DNA of 64,000 bases. It comes from JAAYCI01 sp964371725. GTDB lineage: Bacteria; Bacillota; Clostridia; Oscillospirales; Ruminococcaceae. Below are positions 8,958-17,908 of this stretch, piece by piece. The notes under the pieces are model-generated. The model made no database searches. It was not told where the DNA came from and saw only the letters and a program-made list of their open reading frames with translations. The first letter of the stretch is position 1, and each line of letters starts with the position of its first letter. The stretch covers positions 32,956-96,955 of the forward strand of contig CAYJNQ010000006.1 of the NCBI GenBank assembly GCA_964371725.1, in the 5' to 3' direction. The position numbers and the translations under genes were made by a program.

Positions 8958-9398
8958 CTAGGTGGTTTCACCCGACAAAGGGGCGACAACCAAGTGTACC
9001 CCATCCAAGGCAAGCACACGACATCGGCTGCCTACAGGCAACACAGCTTCGGAGCTGGCGGCCCAATCCAGGCCATCCAGATGGACTCGGCCATGCTCAT
9101 TGGGGCGAATTTCCGCAATGACATGAGCGACCTTTCCAACGTTGGCATCTGCATTGGTGGGTGTGCGTGGGCGCGTTGCGTGTGTGCGCACCATGGGGCG
9201 CAAAACAAGCAAACACAAAATACTCACGGCGGCAAATATCAAAATTTGGCCAAAATAGGCACTTGGGAAAAAAAGGGAAAACAACAAAGCGGCCAAGGAA
9301 CCGGCGCAAAACCAAATGCTCACAAGAAAACTGGTTGCCATTTCGGTGAACACAAAAGCCACGACCAAAACAAGCCAAACAACCCAAACGGCCTGCAT
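8958..9398 (-). CDS. NfeD-family membrane protein
   Basis: The 146-residue protein has three or four membrane helices (about 5-75) followed by a soluble beta-rich OB-fold domain (about 85-140; motifs VGKVAHVIAEI, GRVHLDG, GSRCRVLALDG). This is the short NfeD form without the ClpP-like protease domain. The ATG at 9398 is chosen over a GTG 12 bases upstream because AGGTGG is 8 bases before it. It is the first gene of the nfeD-SPFH operon and very likely works with that protein. Confidence 0.85.
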   Translation of the reverse strand: MQAVWVVWLVLVVAFVFTEMATSFLVSIWFCAGSLAALLFSLFFPSAYFGQILIFAAVSILCLLVLRPMVRTHATRPRTPTNADANVGKVAHVIAEIRPNEHGRVHLDGLDWAASSEAVLPVGSRCRVLALDGVHLVVAPLSGETT

Positions 9399-9478
9399 AT
9401 ATTCTACCACCTTTCCAAAAAGCGGTTATGGTGAAAAGATAAAGAGTGAAATGTAACAAAAGACATTTAACTAGAGTA

Positions 9479-9507
9479 ATTATATAATAAAATAGCCGAA
9501 AATGCAA
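9479..9507 (-). promoter_or_regulatory. Promoter of the nfeD-SPFH operon
   Basis: Read on the minus strand: TTGCAT (9502-9507), 17 bases, then a perfect TATAAT (9479-9484), about 80 bases upstream of nfeD. Confidence 0.5.
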
Positions 9508-9646
9508 ATTGAATAAGCACGAATACACACAAAACACATAGAAAAAATTCGGCAATTTCAAACAGCTTTTATGGCCGTAATGGGGGATTGTGGCGAAAAA
9601 AACAAAAGAATGGAAAAAGATTCAACACAGATTGCGTGTAAGTGGC

Positions 9647-9676
9647 TTGACACTGTTCCCAAAAGCAGTGTATAAT
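9647..9676 (+). promoter_or_regulatory. Strong sigma-A promoter of rpsU
   Basis: Consensus TTGACA at 9647-9652 and consensus TATAAT at 9671-9676 are separated by 18 bases. It drives rpsU through a leader of about 100 bases. Confidence 0.85.
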
Positions 9677-9682
9677 AACTGT

Positions 9683-9781
9683 GCATTGAAAACAATGCCT
9701 TAATTTGTAGAGGGTGTTGCGAAATGCAGAGGCTGATAGGAAGCCTCCTACTCCTGCTTTTGGCATTAGGGAGGGACAAAG
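9683..9781 (+). promoter_or_regulatory. Structured 5' leader of rpsU
   Basis: The leader can form a small hairpin GCATTG-AAAA-CAATGC and then GAGGCT...AGCCTC, followed by the ribosome site GGGAGGG. The hairpins suggest translational or ribosomal-protein feedback control, but no named leader family is recognised. Confidence 0.35.
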
Positions 9782-9958
9782 ATGTCGGAAATCAGAGTGA
9801 AAGACAATGAATCGCTGGACAGCGCACTGCGCCGGTTCAAGCGTTCTTGTGCAAAATCGGGCGTTCTAGCGGAAGTACGCAAACGCGAGGCTTACGAGAA
9901 ACCTTCGGTGAAACGCAAGAAAAAGTCTGAAGCTGCCCGAAAACGCAAGTTCAAATAA
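9782..9958 (+). CDS. rpsU: 30S ribosomal protein S21
   Basis: This 58-residue, highly basic protein starts MSEIRVKDNESLDSALRRFK and ends in Lys/Arg-rich KRKKKSEAARKRKFK, diagnostic of bS21, which helps the 30S subunit engage mRNA. Length matches the family. It has a strong promoter of its own, the ribosome site GGGAGGG, and a terminator 35 bases after the stop, so it is probably transcribed largely as a single gene. Confidence 0.97.
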   Translation: MSEIRVKDNESLDSALRRFKRSCAKSGVLAEVRKREAYEKPSVKRKKKSEAARKRKFK

Positions 9959-9992
9959 GCTTGCGAAACCACAGGGCGAACAGCAATACCAA

Positions 9993-10024
9993 GGCGGGCT
10001 CCATCGGAGTCCGCCCATTTTGTT
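9993..10024 (+). terminator. Rho-independent terminator of rpsU
   Basis: GGCGGGCTCC, loop ATC, GGAGTCCGCC, then ATTTTGTT. One G-U pair interrupts an otherwise perfect GC-rich stem. Confidence 0.8.
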
Positions 10025-10045
10025 GAAAACATGGGAGGGGATTTT

Positions 10046-10552
10046 TTGCGTGTGTTGACACCGGATTATTATTTTAAAAACGTCACCCATATTCGGCCGG
10101 AGTTTCTTCGTGAATTGGGCATCAAAGCCTTGGCTTTGGATGTCGACAACACGCTTACCGAACATGATAGCCAGCACGTGCAAGAAGATGTTGGGCAGTG
10201 GCTTGCGGATATGCAAAAAGCAGGCATTAAACTGATGCTTGCAAGCAACAACCTGCCAAAGCGCGTAGAGCCGTTTGCAAAAACGGTACACTTGCCCTGT
10301 GCCAGTTTTTGCTGCAAGCCCTCTCCGCGGTGGTTTTTTGAAGCCAAAAAACGCTGGGGATTGCCACGCAGTGAAATTGCCTTGGTGGGAGACCAAATTT
10401 TCACAGATGGGCTTGCAGGGCGATTTTCGGGCGTAAAGGTGTTTTTGGTGAAGCCTTTGGCCGTGGATATCAAATGGAGCATTATGATGAAAAGAAAGCT
10501 GGAAACACCGTTTTTGGCGAAATATTTCAGAGATGGCGGCAAGCTATATTGA
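10046..10552 (+). CDS. YqeG-family HAD IIIA phosphatase
   Basis: This family hydrolyses a phosphorylated substrate; some members resemble phosphatidylglycerophosphate phosphatases. HAD motif I is DVDNTLTEHD, motif II falls at MLASNN and motif III/IV at GDQIFTDG, with KPSPRWF-like residues before it. The TTG at 10046 is chosen because GGAGGGG precedes it by 5 bases. An in-frame ATG at 10031 has no ribosome site. That gives 168 residues, typical for YqeG. It follows rpsU after a terminator and precedes the M24 peptidase by 44 bases. The physiological substrate is not determined. Confidence 0.85.
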   Translation: MRVLTPDYYFKNVTHIRPEFLRELGIKALALDVDNTLTEHDSQHVQEDVGQWLADMQKAGIKLMLASNNLPKRVEPFAKTVHLPCASFCCKPSPRWFFEAKKRWGLPRSEIALVGDQIFTDGLAGRFSGVKVFLVKPLAVDIKWSIMMKRKLETPFLAKYFRDGGKLY

Positions 10553-10596
10553 TACGGAATCCCCAGAAACAAGCATCGGTGTCGGAGAGTGAAACT

Positions 10597-11670
10597 ATGG
10601 ATGGTGTGCGCATAAAAAAATTGCAAGAGACGTTACAGGGAGACTTTGAAGCGGCTCTTATACAAACACAAAGCAACCGATTTTATCTTCTGGATTTTGA
10701 CTCGAGCGATGCGGGCACTTTGCTGATTTTACCGAGTGCCTGCTATTATTTTGTGGATGCGCGCTATATTGAAAGTGCCGAAAACAAGGTGAAAACGGCA
10801 GATGTTATATTGCAAAAAAACCTGTATGCGCAAATGAAAGAGATTTTGCAAAAAGAGGGCGTTGGCCTTGTGCATATAGAGCGAGAATGCACACTGGCAC
10901 AATACGATACTTTGAAAGAAAAACTGCCGGAATTTGCCTTCGATAAAAGCGACGCCCTTACGTCGGCGCTGCGCCGCCTGCGGGCGGTGAAAGACGAAGA
11001 GGAGCTCTGCCGTATACGAAAGGCACAGACCATTACAGATGCCTGTTTTGCGCACATTTTACCCCGCATTGCGCCCGGCGTGCGTGAAGTGGATTTGATG
11101 CTGGAAATGGAACATTTCATGCGGGCAAACGGCGCCGAAAGCGTGGCCTTTGACACCATTTTTCTATGTGGCGCCAATACGAGCTTGCCACATGGGCGGC
11201 CGGGGGAAACGCGCTTAAAAAAAGGGGATTTCATCACGATGGATTTTGGTGCAAAGTACCGCGGCTACAACTGCGATATGACGCGCACCGTTGCCCTTGG
11301 AAAGCCAAGCGAAAAACAGCGCGAGGTATACGAGGTTGTGAAACATGCGCAGTGGTCTGCCCTGCAGAACCTGCGTGCGGGGTTGATTTCCAGCGAGGTA
11401 GATACGGTGGCCAGAGACCTGATTCGCAAGGCCGGGTATGCCGAATGTTTCGGGCATGGGCTTGGGCATGCGGTGGGCATTGATATCCACGAAGAACCGC
11501 GCCTGTCCCCGCTGTGTGATGAAAAGGTGTTGCCGGGCATGGTGCTCACAGTAGAGCCGGGAATTTACCTGCCCAAACAATTTGGTTGCCGCATTGAAGA
11601 TACAGTGGTTGTGGGCGAAAGGGGCTGCGAGGCACTGCCAAGTAGCCCTAAGGAATTGCTGATATTGTAA
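10597..11670 (+). CDS. Xaa-Pro aminopeptidase/dipeptidase (M24B)
   Basis: This cytoplasmic metallopeptidase cleaves N-terminal residues preceding proline. At 357 residues it has the N-terminal creatinase-like domain (about 1-125) and the pita-bread domain. The five metal ligands are visible in MDFGAKYRGYNCDMTRT (two Asp), GHGLGHAVG (His), TVEPGIY (Glu) and RIEDTV (Glu). The ATG at 10597 has GGAGAG upstream. An earlier in-frame ATG within yqeG has no support. The gene precedes efp, a pairing common in Bacillota. Confidence 0.92.
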   Translation: MDGVRIKKLQETLQGDFEAALIQTQSNRFYLLDFDSSDAGTLLILPSACYYFVDARYIESAENKVKTADVILQKNLYAQMKEILQKEGVGLVHIERECTLAQYDTLKEKLPEFAFDKSDALTSALRRLRAVKDEEELCRIRKAQTITDACFAHILPRIAPGVREVDLMLEMEHFMRANGAESVAFDTIFLCGANTSLPHGRPGETRLKKGDFITMDFGAKYRGYNCDMTRTVALGKPSEKQREVYEVVKHAQWSALQNLRAGLISSEVDTVARDLIRKAGYAECFGHGLGHAVGIDIHEEPRLSPLCDEKVLPGMVLTVEPGIYLPKQFGCRIEDTVVVGERGCEALPSSPKELLIL

Positions 11671-11782
11671 AAAATAGGGCATCCATCCCGGTAAAAGCCT
11701 TGAAAACAAGGGGCATATCAGATAAAATGAAAATAGAACAAGAATAGACTGTGGCAAATAGCCAAATTTTGGAGGAATAAAC

Positions 11783-12340
11783 ATGATTTCAGCCGGAGAT
11801 TTTCGCAATGGTGCAACATTCGAACAAGAAGGACAGGTTTTGCAAGTGGTGGAATTTCAGCACGTAAAACCGGGAAAGGGTTCGGCTTTTGTGCGCACCA
11901 AAACCAAAAATGTGATGACCGGTGCCGTAACCGAAACCACGTACAACCCGTCTGACAAATTTCCGGTGGCACAAATCGAGCGCCGGGAAATGCAGTATCT
12001 GTATGAAGACAGCGGCCTGTACTATTTTATGGATACGGAGAGCTACGAGCAAATTCCTTTGAACGAAAGCGACTTGTCGGCTGCATTTAAATTTGTAAAA
12101 GAGAATGAAAATGTGCTGGTTTTGAGCTATAAAGGCAATGTTTTTGGTGTGGATGTGCCGAATTTTGTGGTGCTGCAAATCACACAAACAGAGCCGGGCA
12201 TGAAGGGCAACACCGCCACGAACACACTGAAACCGGCCACACTGGAAACAGGCGCCGAGGTACGTGTGCCACTGTTCATCAACGAAGGTGAATCCATTCG
12301 CATCGATACGCGCACGGGTGAATACATGGAACGCGCTTAA
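11783..12340 (+). CDS. efp: Elongation factor P
   Basis: EF-P enters the ribosomal E site and relieves stalling at polyproline. The protein has 185 residues, the normal length, starting MISAGDFRNG. The modified loop reads KPGKGSAF with Lys32 as the expected modification site, as in Bacillus EF-P. C-terminal OB domains end in RIDTRTGEYMERA. The ribosome site is GGAGG, 8 bases upstream. It sits between the M24 peptidase and the zinc-ribbon gene. Confidence 0.97.
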   Translation: MISAGDFRNGATFEQEGQVLQVVEFQHVKPGKGSAFVRTKTKNVMTGAVTETTYNPSDKFPVAQIERREMQYLYEDSGLYYFMDTESYEQIPLNESDLSAAFKFVKENENVLVLSYKGNVFGVDVPNFVVLQITQTEPGMKGNTATNTLKPATLETGAEVRVPLFINEGESIRIDTRTGEYMERA

Positions 12341-12364
12341 AAAGCAAACAACAAGGAGGGAAAT

Positions 12365-12760
12365 ATGAAATTATCAGAGAAAGCCGCATACATCAAAGGT
12401 TTAACAGAGGGCATGGAGCTGGACACAGACAAAAAAGAAGTGCGCGTTATCAAAGAGTTGTTGGAACTCGTTTCAGAGATGGCTGCAGACGTGGAGGACA
12501 TTGGCGCAGACCTTACCAATTTGTACGATGCATTTGAAGAGCTCGACGAGGATCTTGGCATGGTGGAAAGCGAGATGTTCGGCGGCATGGACAATATGCT
12601 TATGGATGGGATTCATGAAATATGCTGCCCGAACTGCCAAGAAATTGTGGTGTTAGACGAAGAAATTCTGTGCAATGGGGATGTGATTTGCCCGGATTGC
12701 GGAGAAAAAATTGAGTGGGAAATCGACACTTGCGACTGTTGCGGTCACGAGGACGAATAG
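12365..12760 (+). CDS. CD1247-type zinc-ribbon protein
   Basis: The 131-residue acidic protein begins KLSEKAAYIKGLTEGM, the hallmark of the CD1247 N-terminal domain found across Clostridia. A Glu/Asp-rich helix follows, and the C-terminus carries two CxxC pairs (CCPNC, CPDC) plus CDCCGHEDE, indicating one or two zinc sites. Its function is unknown. It follows efp by 24 bases with AAGGAGG ahead of the ATG and is probably in the same transcript. Confidence 0.85.
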   Translation: MKLSEKAAYIKGLTEGMELDTDKKEVRVIKELLELVSEMAADVEDIGADLTNLYDAFEELDEDLGMVESEMFGGMDNMLMDGIHEICCPNCQEIVVLDEEILCNGDVICPDCGEKIEWEIDTCDCCGHEDE

Positions 12761-12800
12761 AGCTGGCTTACCGCTTAAAGTAAAACCGAATAGAAAACAA

Positions 12801-12837
12801 AATGGGGCTGTTTCAACAAAATTGAAACAGCCCCATT
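12801..12837. terminator. Bidirectional terminator (GGCTGTTTCAA family)
   Basis: A 16-bp perfect stem, AATGGGGCTGTTTCAA with its complement and a CAAAA loop, lies between convergent genes. A U-run exists on the minus strand, so it mainly serves the glycerophosphodiesterase gene. Confidence 0.8.
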
Positions 12838-12848
12838 GCATATGCAAA

Positions 12849-13691
12849 TCAGATGCCTTTATAATAATCGGGCTCCGGTTCATAATATTCAAAAATCAAC
12901 ATTTCGTTTTGGCTTTCCAGAAAACGGTGGTTGTCTTCCGGCCTTAGCGTCCAAGTGGCACGCATACAAACCAAAGCGACCGGATAAGTGGTGAGAGGGC
13001 GTTTGCCTTTTTGGTAAGCGATGAAGTGTGGCCGCCCAAGAAAATTTGTGAACAGCCGGGATACCGCAAAGCTTTGCGGCGTATAACCAAGGCTGTGCAT
13101 CGGTGCACTCAACTGCCCGCGCAGCACCCCGGGTACATTTTTTTTAAACCAACGCACGATGCGTGGGTCAAAGCTTTCAATGGCAATGTCCCCGTCATAA
13201 AGGCGTAAAATGCGCCAGGTGTTTTCACACAAAGCCTTGTAATCTTTGCCGGGCTTCAACTCTAAAAGCAGGGGCACCTTACCGTTGACAAGAGAGAGAA
13301 CCTCTTGCAAGGTGGGGATTTTTTGCTCGGTGTCGAACAAGTGAAGGGTTTGCAAATGCGCAAGGGTGTGCTCTTCCACATTTCCTTGCTCTTTGCAAGC
13401 GCGCTCCAGCCCAACATCATGAAACACAATCACGTCCCCATCGCTTGAAAGGCGCAAATCCATCTCAATGCCATAACCGGCATCCATGGCAGCGGTGAAG
13501 GCGGCCAAACTGTTTTCGGGAATGGATTCATCTTTTTGATGCAGGCCGCGGTGCGCAAGGTTTTTTCCTTGAAACGGCCTGCGCTGTTCCGGGTCACACT
13601 CTCCGGGGAGCAGCAAAAAAATAAGCAACAAAGCCAGGGCACAAAAGCCAACCAAAACAGTGAGAAGCAAAAAAACACCCCCATGCCGCAA
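12849..13691 (-). CDS. Membrane-anchored glycerophosphodiester phosphodiesterase
   Basis: The enzyme releases glycerol-3-phosphate from glycerophosphodiesters, probably from lipids or teichoic acids. About 280 residues. One N-terminal membrane helix (about 6-28) precedes the GDPD domain: AHRGLHQKDESIPENS (catalytic His and Glu), EMDLRLSSDG (metal Glu/Asp), VFHD (second His), then LLELK. The start is uncertain. A TTG at 13691 gives the longest frame and lies 27 bases after the expected transcription start, while a TTG seven codons later has a GGGGG ribosome-like site. Confidence 0.88.
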   Translation of the reverse strand: MRHGGVFLLLTVLVGFCALALLLIFLLLPGECDPEQRRPFQGKNLAHRGLHQKDESIPENSLAAFTAAMDAGYGIEMDLRLSSDGDVIVFHDVGLERACKEQGNVEEHTLAHLQTLHLFDTEQKIPTLQEVLSLVNGKVPLLLELKPGKDYKALCENTWRILRLYDGDIAIESFDPRIVRWFKKNVPGVLRGQLSAPMHSLGYTPQSFAVSRLFTNFLGRPHFIAYQKGKRPLTTYPVALVCMRATWTLRPEDNHRFLESQNEMLIFEYYEPEPDYYKGI

Positions 13692-13724
13692 AAATTTTTA
13701 TCAAAAACGCGAACAATCCACTTT

Positions 13725-13753
13725 AGTATACCCTGTTTTGCACGGTGTTTCAA
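13725..13753 (-). promoter_or_regulatory. Promoter of the glycerophosphodiesterase gene
   Basis: On the minus strand TTGAAA (13748-13753), 17 bases, TATACT (13725-13730). The short distance to the gene supports it. Confidence 0.7.
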
Positions 13754-14019
13754 ATGGATTTTCCCAAATTCACACAAAGGCAGGTGGATGCCCAAAAAAA
13801 CGGGAAATGAGCGGGGTGGCAAACCGTGGAGCCAAAGTACAAAATGGGTGCCAAAATTCGCCTGTTTTCACATTTACAACATACCCCCCGGTTATGATAC
13901 AATGGAATACATAAAAGCAAGAAGGCAGGTAAATGGTTTCGGGCAAAATGCTGTGCCCGAAAAGCCGGCGCTACAGCATTTCGGTTTTCAAAACACCCAT
14001 AAGATTCGGAGGTAAAGGT
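13754..14019. other. Divergent intergenic region before the two-component genes
   Basis: No gene is supported here. A TATGATACAAT string near 13893-13903 may be the -10 region of the response-regulator operon, but its -35 is poor. GGAGG at 14009-14013 is the ribosome site of the regulator gene. Confidence 0.4.
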
Positions 14020-14706
14020 ATGATAAAAATATTGATTGTGGATGATGAGCCCAGAATTCGGGAGCTGATTCGGGAACACTTAACCCATGAAGGTTACCTG
14101 GTGGAAGAAGCAGCCGACGGTTCCGCGGCACTTGTGAGTGTGCAAAATGGGGGGATAGACCTGATTTTACTCGACATCATGATGCCATTCATGGATGGGA
14201 TGAGTGTGCTGCGGGAAGTTCGCAGGCGAAAGATAGATGTGCCGGTTATTATGCTTACGGCAAGGGGCGAAGAGTATGACCGCGTGGCAGGCCTTGAAAG
14301 CGGCGCCGATGACTATGTGGTGAAACCATTTTCACCAAGGGAGCTTGTGGCGCGCGTGAAAGCGGTGCTCGCGCGTACTTTGCCCAAGGAAAAGGCAGAC
14401 GGAGAGAGCTATGTGTTTGGGGGGCTTTCGGTGGATACCATTTCGCATACGGTGAAAATCGATGGCGAAATTGCTGAATTGACACCCAAAGAGTTCGATT
14501 TGCTCGTCTTTTTGGCCGCCAACCGTGGCATTGCACTTTCACGGGAAAAAATTCTGCAAAAGGTGTGGAATTATGACTACATCGGTGAAGACCGCACGGT
14601 GGATACCCATGTAAAAATGTTGCGTAGCCATTTGGGAAGCTACCGCCATTACATTGTAACGGTGTGGGGTGTGGGCTATAAATTTGACCCGGAGGCAAAG
14701 GCGTGA
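14020..14706 (+). CDS. OmpR/PhoB-family response regulator
   Basis: Receiver domain residues 1-120 contain the acidic pair in VDDEP, the phospho-acceptor Asp52 in LLDIMMPFMDG, Thr in LTARG and Lys in VKPFSP. A winged-helix DNA-binding domain ends the 228-residue protein (ELTPKEFDLLVFLA, GEDRTVDTHVKMLR). The start at 14020 is fixed by GGAGG; a longer in-frame ATG upstream lacks one. The downstream kinase overlaps it, so they form one two-component system. The stimulus is unknown. Confidence 0.93.
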   Translation: MIKILIVDDEPRIRELIREHLTHEGYLVEEAADGSAALVSVQNGGIDLILLDIMMPFMDGMSVLREVRRRKIDVPVIMLTARGEEYDRVAGLESGADDYVVKPFSPRELVARVKAVLARTLPKEKADGESYVFGGLSVDTISHTVKIDGEIAELTPKEFDLLVFLAANRGIALSREKILQKVWNYDYIGEDRTVDTHVKMLRSHLGSYRHYIVTVWGVGYKFDPEAKA

Positions 14707-16232
14707 AACAGCCGCTTCAATTGAGAAACTGGTTTTCGGGGAGCATCCAGCGCAAGCTAACCCTGTTTGTGGTGCTTGTTTGCCTTGTGCTCATCGGCCT
14801 ATTTTGGGTGTTTGCCGTGCAGTTGTTGCAGCCGGCCTACAACATGTCAATTCGAAGGGAATTGGAGGGCACGCTGGAAACCTTTGTGGCCGTGTTGGAC
14901 GAGGCAGCCCAAGACGGCGTGCCCCTCACCGGCTACTATGTAACAGAGACCGGTGTGGTGAAAAGCCTGTCGCCGGAGAGCATCGCCTTGCTGAACGAAG
15001 AGATTGAGCAGGGGCGCATGAACATCGATGACGTGTGCATCGACATTTCGGACAAGAGCCTAAACAATGTGTTTTTGCAAGAAAACCTGTCGTCTGTGTG
15101 CACTTTGCACAATGCAAGCGGAATGCTGGGGGAATCCACGGGCCCAAATGGAGACGTGGCACAACTTGTGCGCGGTGAAGTGTTTGCCTATGGCCATTGC
15201 GATTTGGTTTTGGATATGCAAATGGTGGTGGGGCAAAAAACACAAAACGAAGAAGTTGCTGTGGTGCTTTCGGTTGGCCTTGAGCGTGTGCCACAGGCTA
15301 CCGAAGTGTTGAAGGAGCTCATGTTTTTTGTGGGCCTCTTGATGATGTGTGTGGCCGTTTTGCTGGCTTGGATTTTCAGTTTTTGGTTCACAAAACCACT
15401 GCGTAGGCTGTCGGCGGCAACGAAGGAGGTTACAAAAGGCAATTACGACGCCCGCGTGCAGGTGTTGGGCGCAGATGAAATTGCCCACCTCTCCACCGAT
15501 TTCAACCACATGGCGGAAGAGGTGCAAAAATCGTATGAGTCACAGCGGGATTTATACGCGAATGTGAGCCACGATTTGCGCACGCCGCTTACCCTAATCA
15601 AAGGTTATGCAGAGACATTGCGCGATTTGACGGGCGGTGACCCCAAGAAACGAACGGAACAGCTCAATGTGATTGTGGACGAGAGCAACCGCTTAAGTGC
15701 TCTTGTCAACAATGTGCTGGAGCTCTCGCGTATGTCAAGCGGCGTGGAAAAATACAACCCCGTGTGTTTCGATTTGACACAGCTCTGCGAGGAAGTGGGC
15801 GAGCGCTACGAGGGAGCCGGCACCGGCGACAACTATCACTTCGTTTTCGAGGGCGAGCAGCCCTTGGACGTGATGGCCGACCCCGAATTGTTGCAACGCG
15901 CCTTGCATAACCTCTTGGGCAATGCCCTCAAACACATCGGCGAAGACGGCTATATTGGCCTGCGTGTGTTTAAAACACAGGAAAATCGCGCGCGTGTGGA
16001 AGTGGTCGACCATGGAGCGGGCATCTGCGAAAAGGACATGCCACACCTGTTCGATAAATATTACCGCAGCAGGGCCGATTCGGGAAAACCGGGTACGGGG
16101 CTTGGGCTCTCTATCACAAAGGCCATTTTCACAGCCGGCGGTTTATCCTATGGTGTAGATAGCAAGGAGGGCGAGGGCGCGCGGTTTTGGTTTGAAATTG
16201 ATTTGCACAAAACACCGTGCAAAAAACAATAA
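14703..16232 (+). CDS. HAMP-domain sensor histidine kinase
   Basis: The 509-residue kinase has membrane helices near 17-38 and 205-227 bounding an extracytoplasmic sensor of about 165 residues, then HAMP (to about 280), HisKA with the phospho-acceptor His290 in VSHDLRTPLTL, and HATPase_c with the N box (NLLGNALKH), G1 (DHGAGI) and G2 (GTGLGLS). The GTG start has GGAGG upstream and overlaps the regulator stop by 4 bases. The sensor domain matches no named ligand-binding fold that I can recognise. Confidence 0.93.
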   Translation: MKQPLQLRNWFSGSIQRKLTLFVVLVCLVLIGLFWVFAVQLLQPAYNMSIRRELEGTLETFVAVLDEAAQDGVPLTGYYVTETGVVKSLSPESIALLNEEIEQGRMNIDDVCIDISDKSLNNVFLQENLSSVCTLHNASGMLGESTGPNGDVAQLVRGEVFAYGHCDLVLDMQMVVGQKTQNEEVAVVLSVGLERVPQATEVLKELMFFVGLLMMCVAVLLAWIFSFWFTKPLRRLSAATKEVTKGNYDARVQVLGADEIAHLSTDFNHMAEEVQKSYESQRDLYANVSHDLRTPLTLIKGYAETLRDLTGGDPKKRTEQLNVIVDESNRLSALVNNVLELSRMSSGVEKYNPVCFDLTQLCEEVGERYEGAGTGDNYHFVFEGEQPLDVMADPELLQRALHNLLGNALKHIGEDGYIGLRVFKTQENRARVEVVDHGAGICEKDMPHLFDKYYRSRADSGKPGTGLGLSITKAIFTAGGLSYGVDSKEGEGARFWFEIDLHKTPCKKQ

Positions 16233-16438
16233 AAAACCGCGAAAAAACAATGGGTTTGCCCCAAATGGTGTCGACACGGTCTGAAAAATTGCAAAACATC
16301 TCTTGTGTGCATTCGTGAACCTGGGTTTAGATGTATGAACCAAGCTGTGCACAGAGGTGTTTTGCTGTTTTTTGTAAGCTAAGCGTGTGTTCAGGCAATG
16401 CCCTGCTTCTTTGTTTTGAAGAAGTAAGAGGGCGACGC

Positions 16439-16468
16439 TTGCAATTTACTTGCTACAGAGGGTATAAT
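16439..16468 (+). promoter_or_regulatory. Promoter of the pyridoxal kinase operon
   Basis: TTGCAA (16439-16444), 18 bases, TATAAT (16463-16468), about 50 bases ahead of the next gene. The rest of the 16233-16520 gap shows nothing else I can support. Confidence 0.6.
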
Positions 16469-16520
16469 TAAGAGACAGCAAATTGAAGGCCGACTTTTGC
16501 GGCGGAAAGGAAGAGCCTGC

Positions 16521-17366
16521 ATGGAAATGCCAAAGCGTGTGCTTTGCCTCATGGATCTTTCCATTGTGGGTCGTGCCAGCCTTGCCTGTGTGCCGGGGGT
16601 GATGGCGTCCTGCGGGGTGCAATGCTGCCCTTTTCCGGCTTCGATGCTTTCTACCCACACGGGCGGTTTTGACAATGTGCAAGTGATAGACCTGGCTCCG
16701 TTTGGTATGCGTGCGCTGGAACACATTGTGGCACAGGGCACGCAGTTTGATGCAGTTTATATTGGCTACATGAACAGCCCGGCCCAGTTTCGTTTGGCAG
16801 AGCAAGTGCTGGTGCACTATGCAAACAGCTTTGTGGTGGTGGATCCGGCTGTGGGGGACGATGGCGCCTTGTATGCCGGAATCACGGACGAAACCGTGCA
16901 AAGTATGAAATCGCTTTGTGCAAAGGCCAATCTCATCACCCCCAACATCACGGAAAGCGCGCTGATGATGGGGGAAGACCCCCGAAAATGGACAGAGGAA
17001 GCGGTGAAAGATAGCTTGCAATTCTGGGCAAACAGGGGTGTGTCTGTCTTGGTAACCAGTGTGCCCGGAAAGAAAGAGGAGTTGTTGATGCTGGGCAGGG
17101 TGCCGGGCGAAGCGGGGCATTTTAACATTAAAATAGAGCGTCAAAATGGAAGTTTTCCTGGCACAGGAGATTTGTTCACCTCGGCGGTGACGGCCTTGTA
17201 TTTACAAGGGTTTTCCCTGAAAAAGGCGGCGGAAACGGCCGCTGTATTCATTGCAAAAGCACTGCGCCACACCATACAGGGTGGCGCAGTGGCACGGCAG
17301 GGCATCTGGTTTGAGCCTTTCTTGCCGTGCTTGAGCGAAGCGCTTGCAAAGGAGCGAAGCGAATGA
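16521..17366 (+). CDS. Pyridoxal/pyridoxamine kinase (PfkB-like)
   Basis: It phosphorylates B6 vitamers to feed pyridoxal phosphate supply. The 281-residue protein has the ribokinase-like fold with a PdxK/PdxY-type N-terminus (LCLMDLSIVGRASL), STHTGGF in the substrate site, VVVDPAVGDDG, and the anion hole/catalytic base FPGTGDLF near residue 215. The start at 16521 is preceded by GGAAGAG. The next gene overlaps its stop (ATGA). The choice among pyridoxal, pyridoxine and pyridoxamine cannot be settled from sequence. Confidence 0.85.
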   Translation: MEMPKRVLCLMDLSIVGRASLACVPGVMASCGVQCCPFPASMLSTHTGGFDNVQVIDLAPFGMRALEHIVAQGTQFDAVYIGYMNSPAQFRLAEQVLVHYANSFVVVDPAVGDDGALYAGITDETVQSMKSLCAKANLITPNITESALMMGEDPRKWTEEAVKDSLQFWANRGVSVLVTSVPGKKEELLMLGRVPGEAGHFNIKIERQNGSFPGTGDLFTSAVTALYLQGFSLKKAAETAAVFIAKALRHTIQGGAVARQGIWFEPFLPCLSEALAKERSE

Positions 17367-17872
17367 ATGAAGAACAAAATGCCTTGCCGTTGCACATTGT
17401 GCTTGTGGAACCGCAAATTCCGCAGAATACGGGAAACATTGCACGCACCTGCGCATGCACCGGTGCCGTATTGCATTTGGTAAAACCGATGGGCTTTACC
17501 GTGACGGACGCAAAGCTTAAGCGTGCGGGGCTGGATTATTGGAGCCGGCTCGACATCCGTTACCATGAAAGCCTAGAGGCGTTTTTAAAACAGGCGCCGG
17601 GTCCTTGCTTTTTCTTCACAACCAAGGCGGGTAACCGCCACACACAGGCACAGTACCCAAAGGGTAGTTGCCTTGTGTTTGGGCGGGAAGATGCCGGCCT
17701 GCCCATGGAGTTGTTGCAACAGCAAAAAGAGCACTGTGTGCGCCTGCCCATGCGCGGCAATTTGCGCAGTTTGAATTTGTCAAATGCGGTGGCTGTGGGT
17801 GTGTATGAGGTGCTGCGCCAATGGAATTTTTGTGGCATGGAAAGCCAAGGGGTTTTGGCAGAGATGGAATAG
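17363..17872 (+). CDS. trmL: tRNA (cytidine(34)-2'-O)-methyltransferase
   Basis: TrmL 2'-O-methylates the wobble base of leucine tRNAs. At 169 residues it is a SPOUT methyltransferase of normal length with LVEPQIPQNTGNIART at the N-terminus and the knot motifs FGREDAGLP and RSLNLSNAVAV. The ATG overlaps the kinase stop in an ATGA, with AAGGAG 8 bases upstream, so translation is probably coupled. Confidence 0.93.
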   Translation: MNEEQNALPLHIVLVEPQIPQNTGNIARTCACTGAVLHLVKPMGFTVTDAKLKRAGLDYWSRLDIRYHESLEAFLKQAPGPCFFFTTKAGNRHTQAQYPKGSCLVFGREDAGLPMELLQQQKEHCVRLPMRGNLRSLNLSNAVAVGVYEVLRQWNFCGMESQGVLAEME

Positions 17873-17908
17873 TATGAGATTGTCTTGAAGGGTAGAGAGT
17901 GTGTGAAT

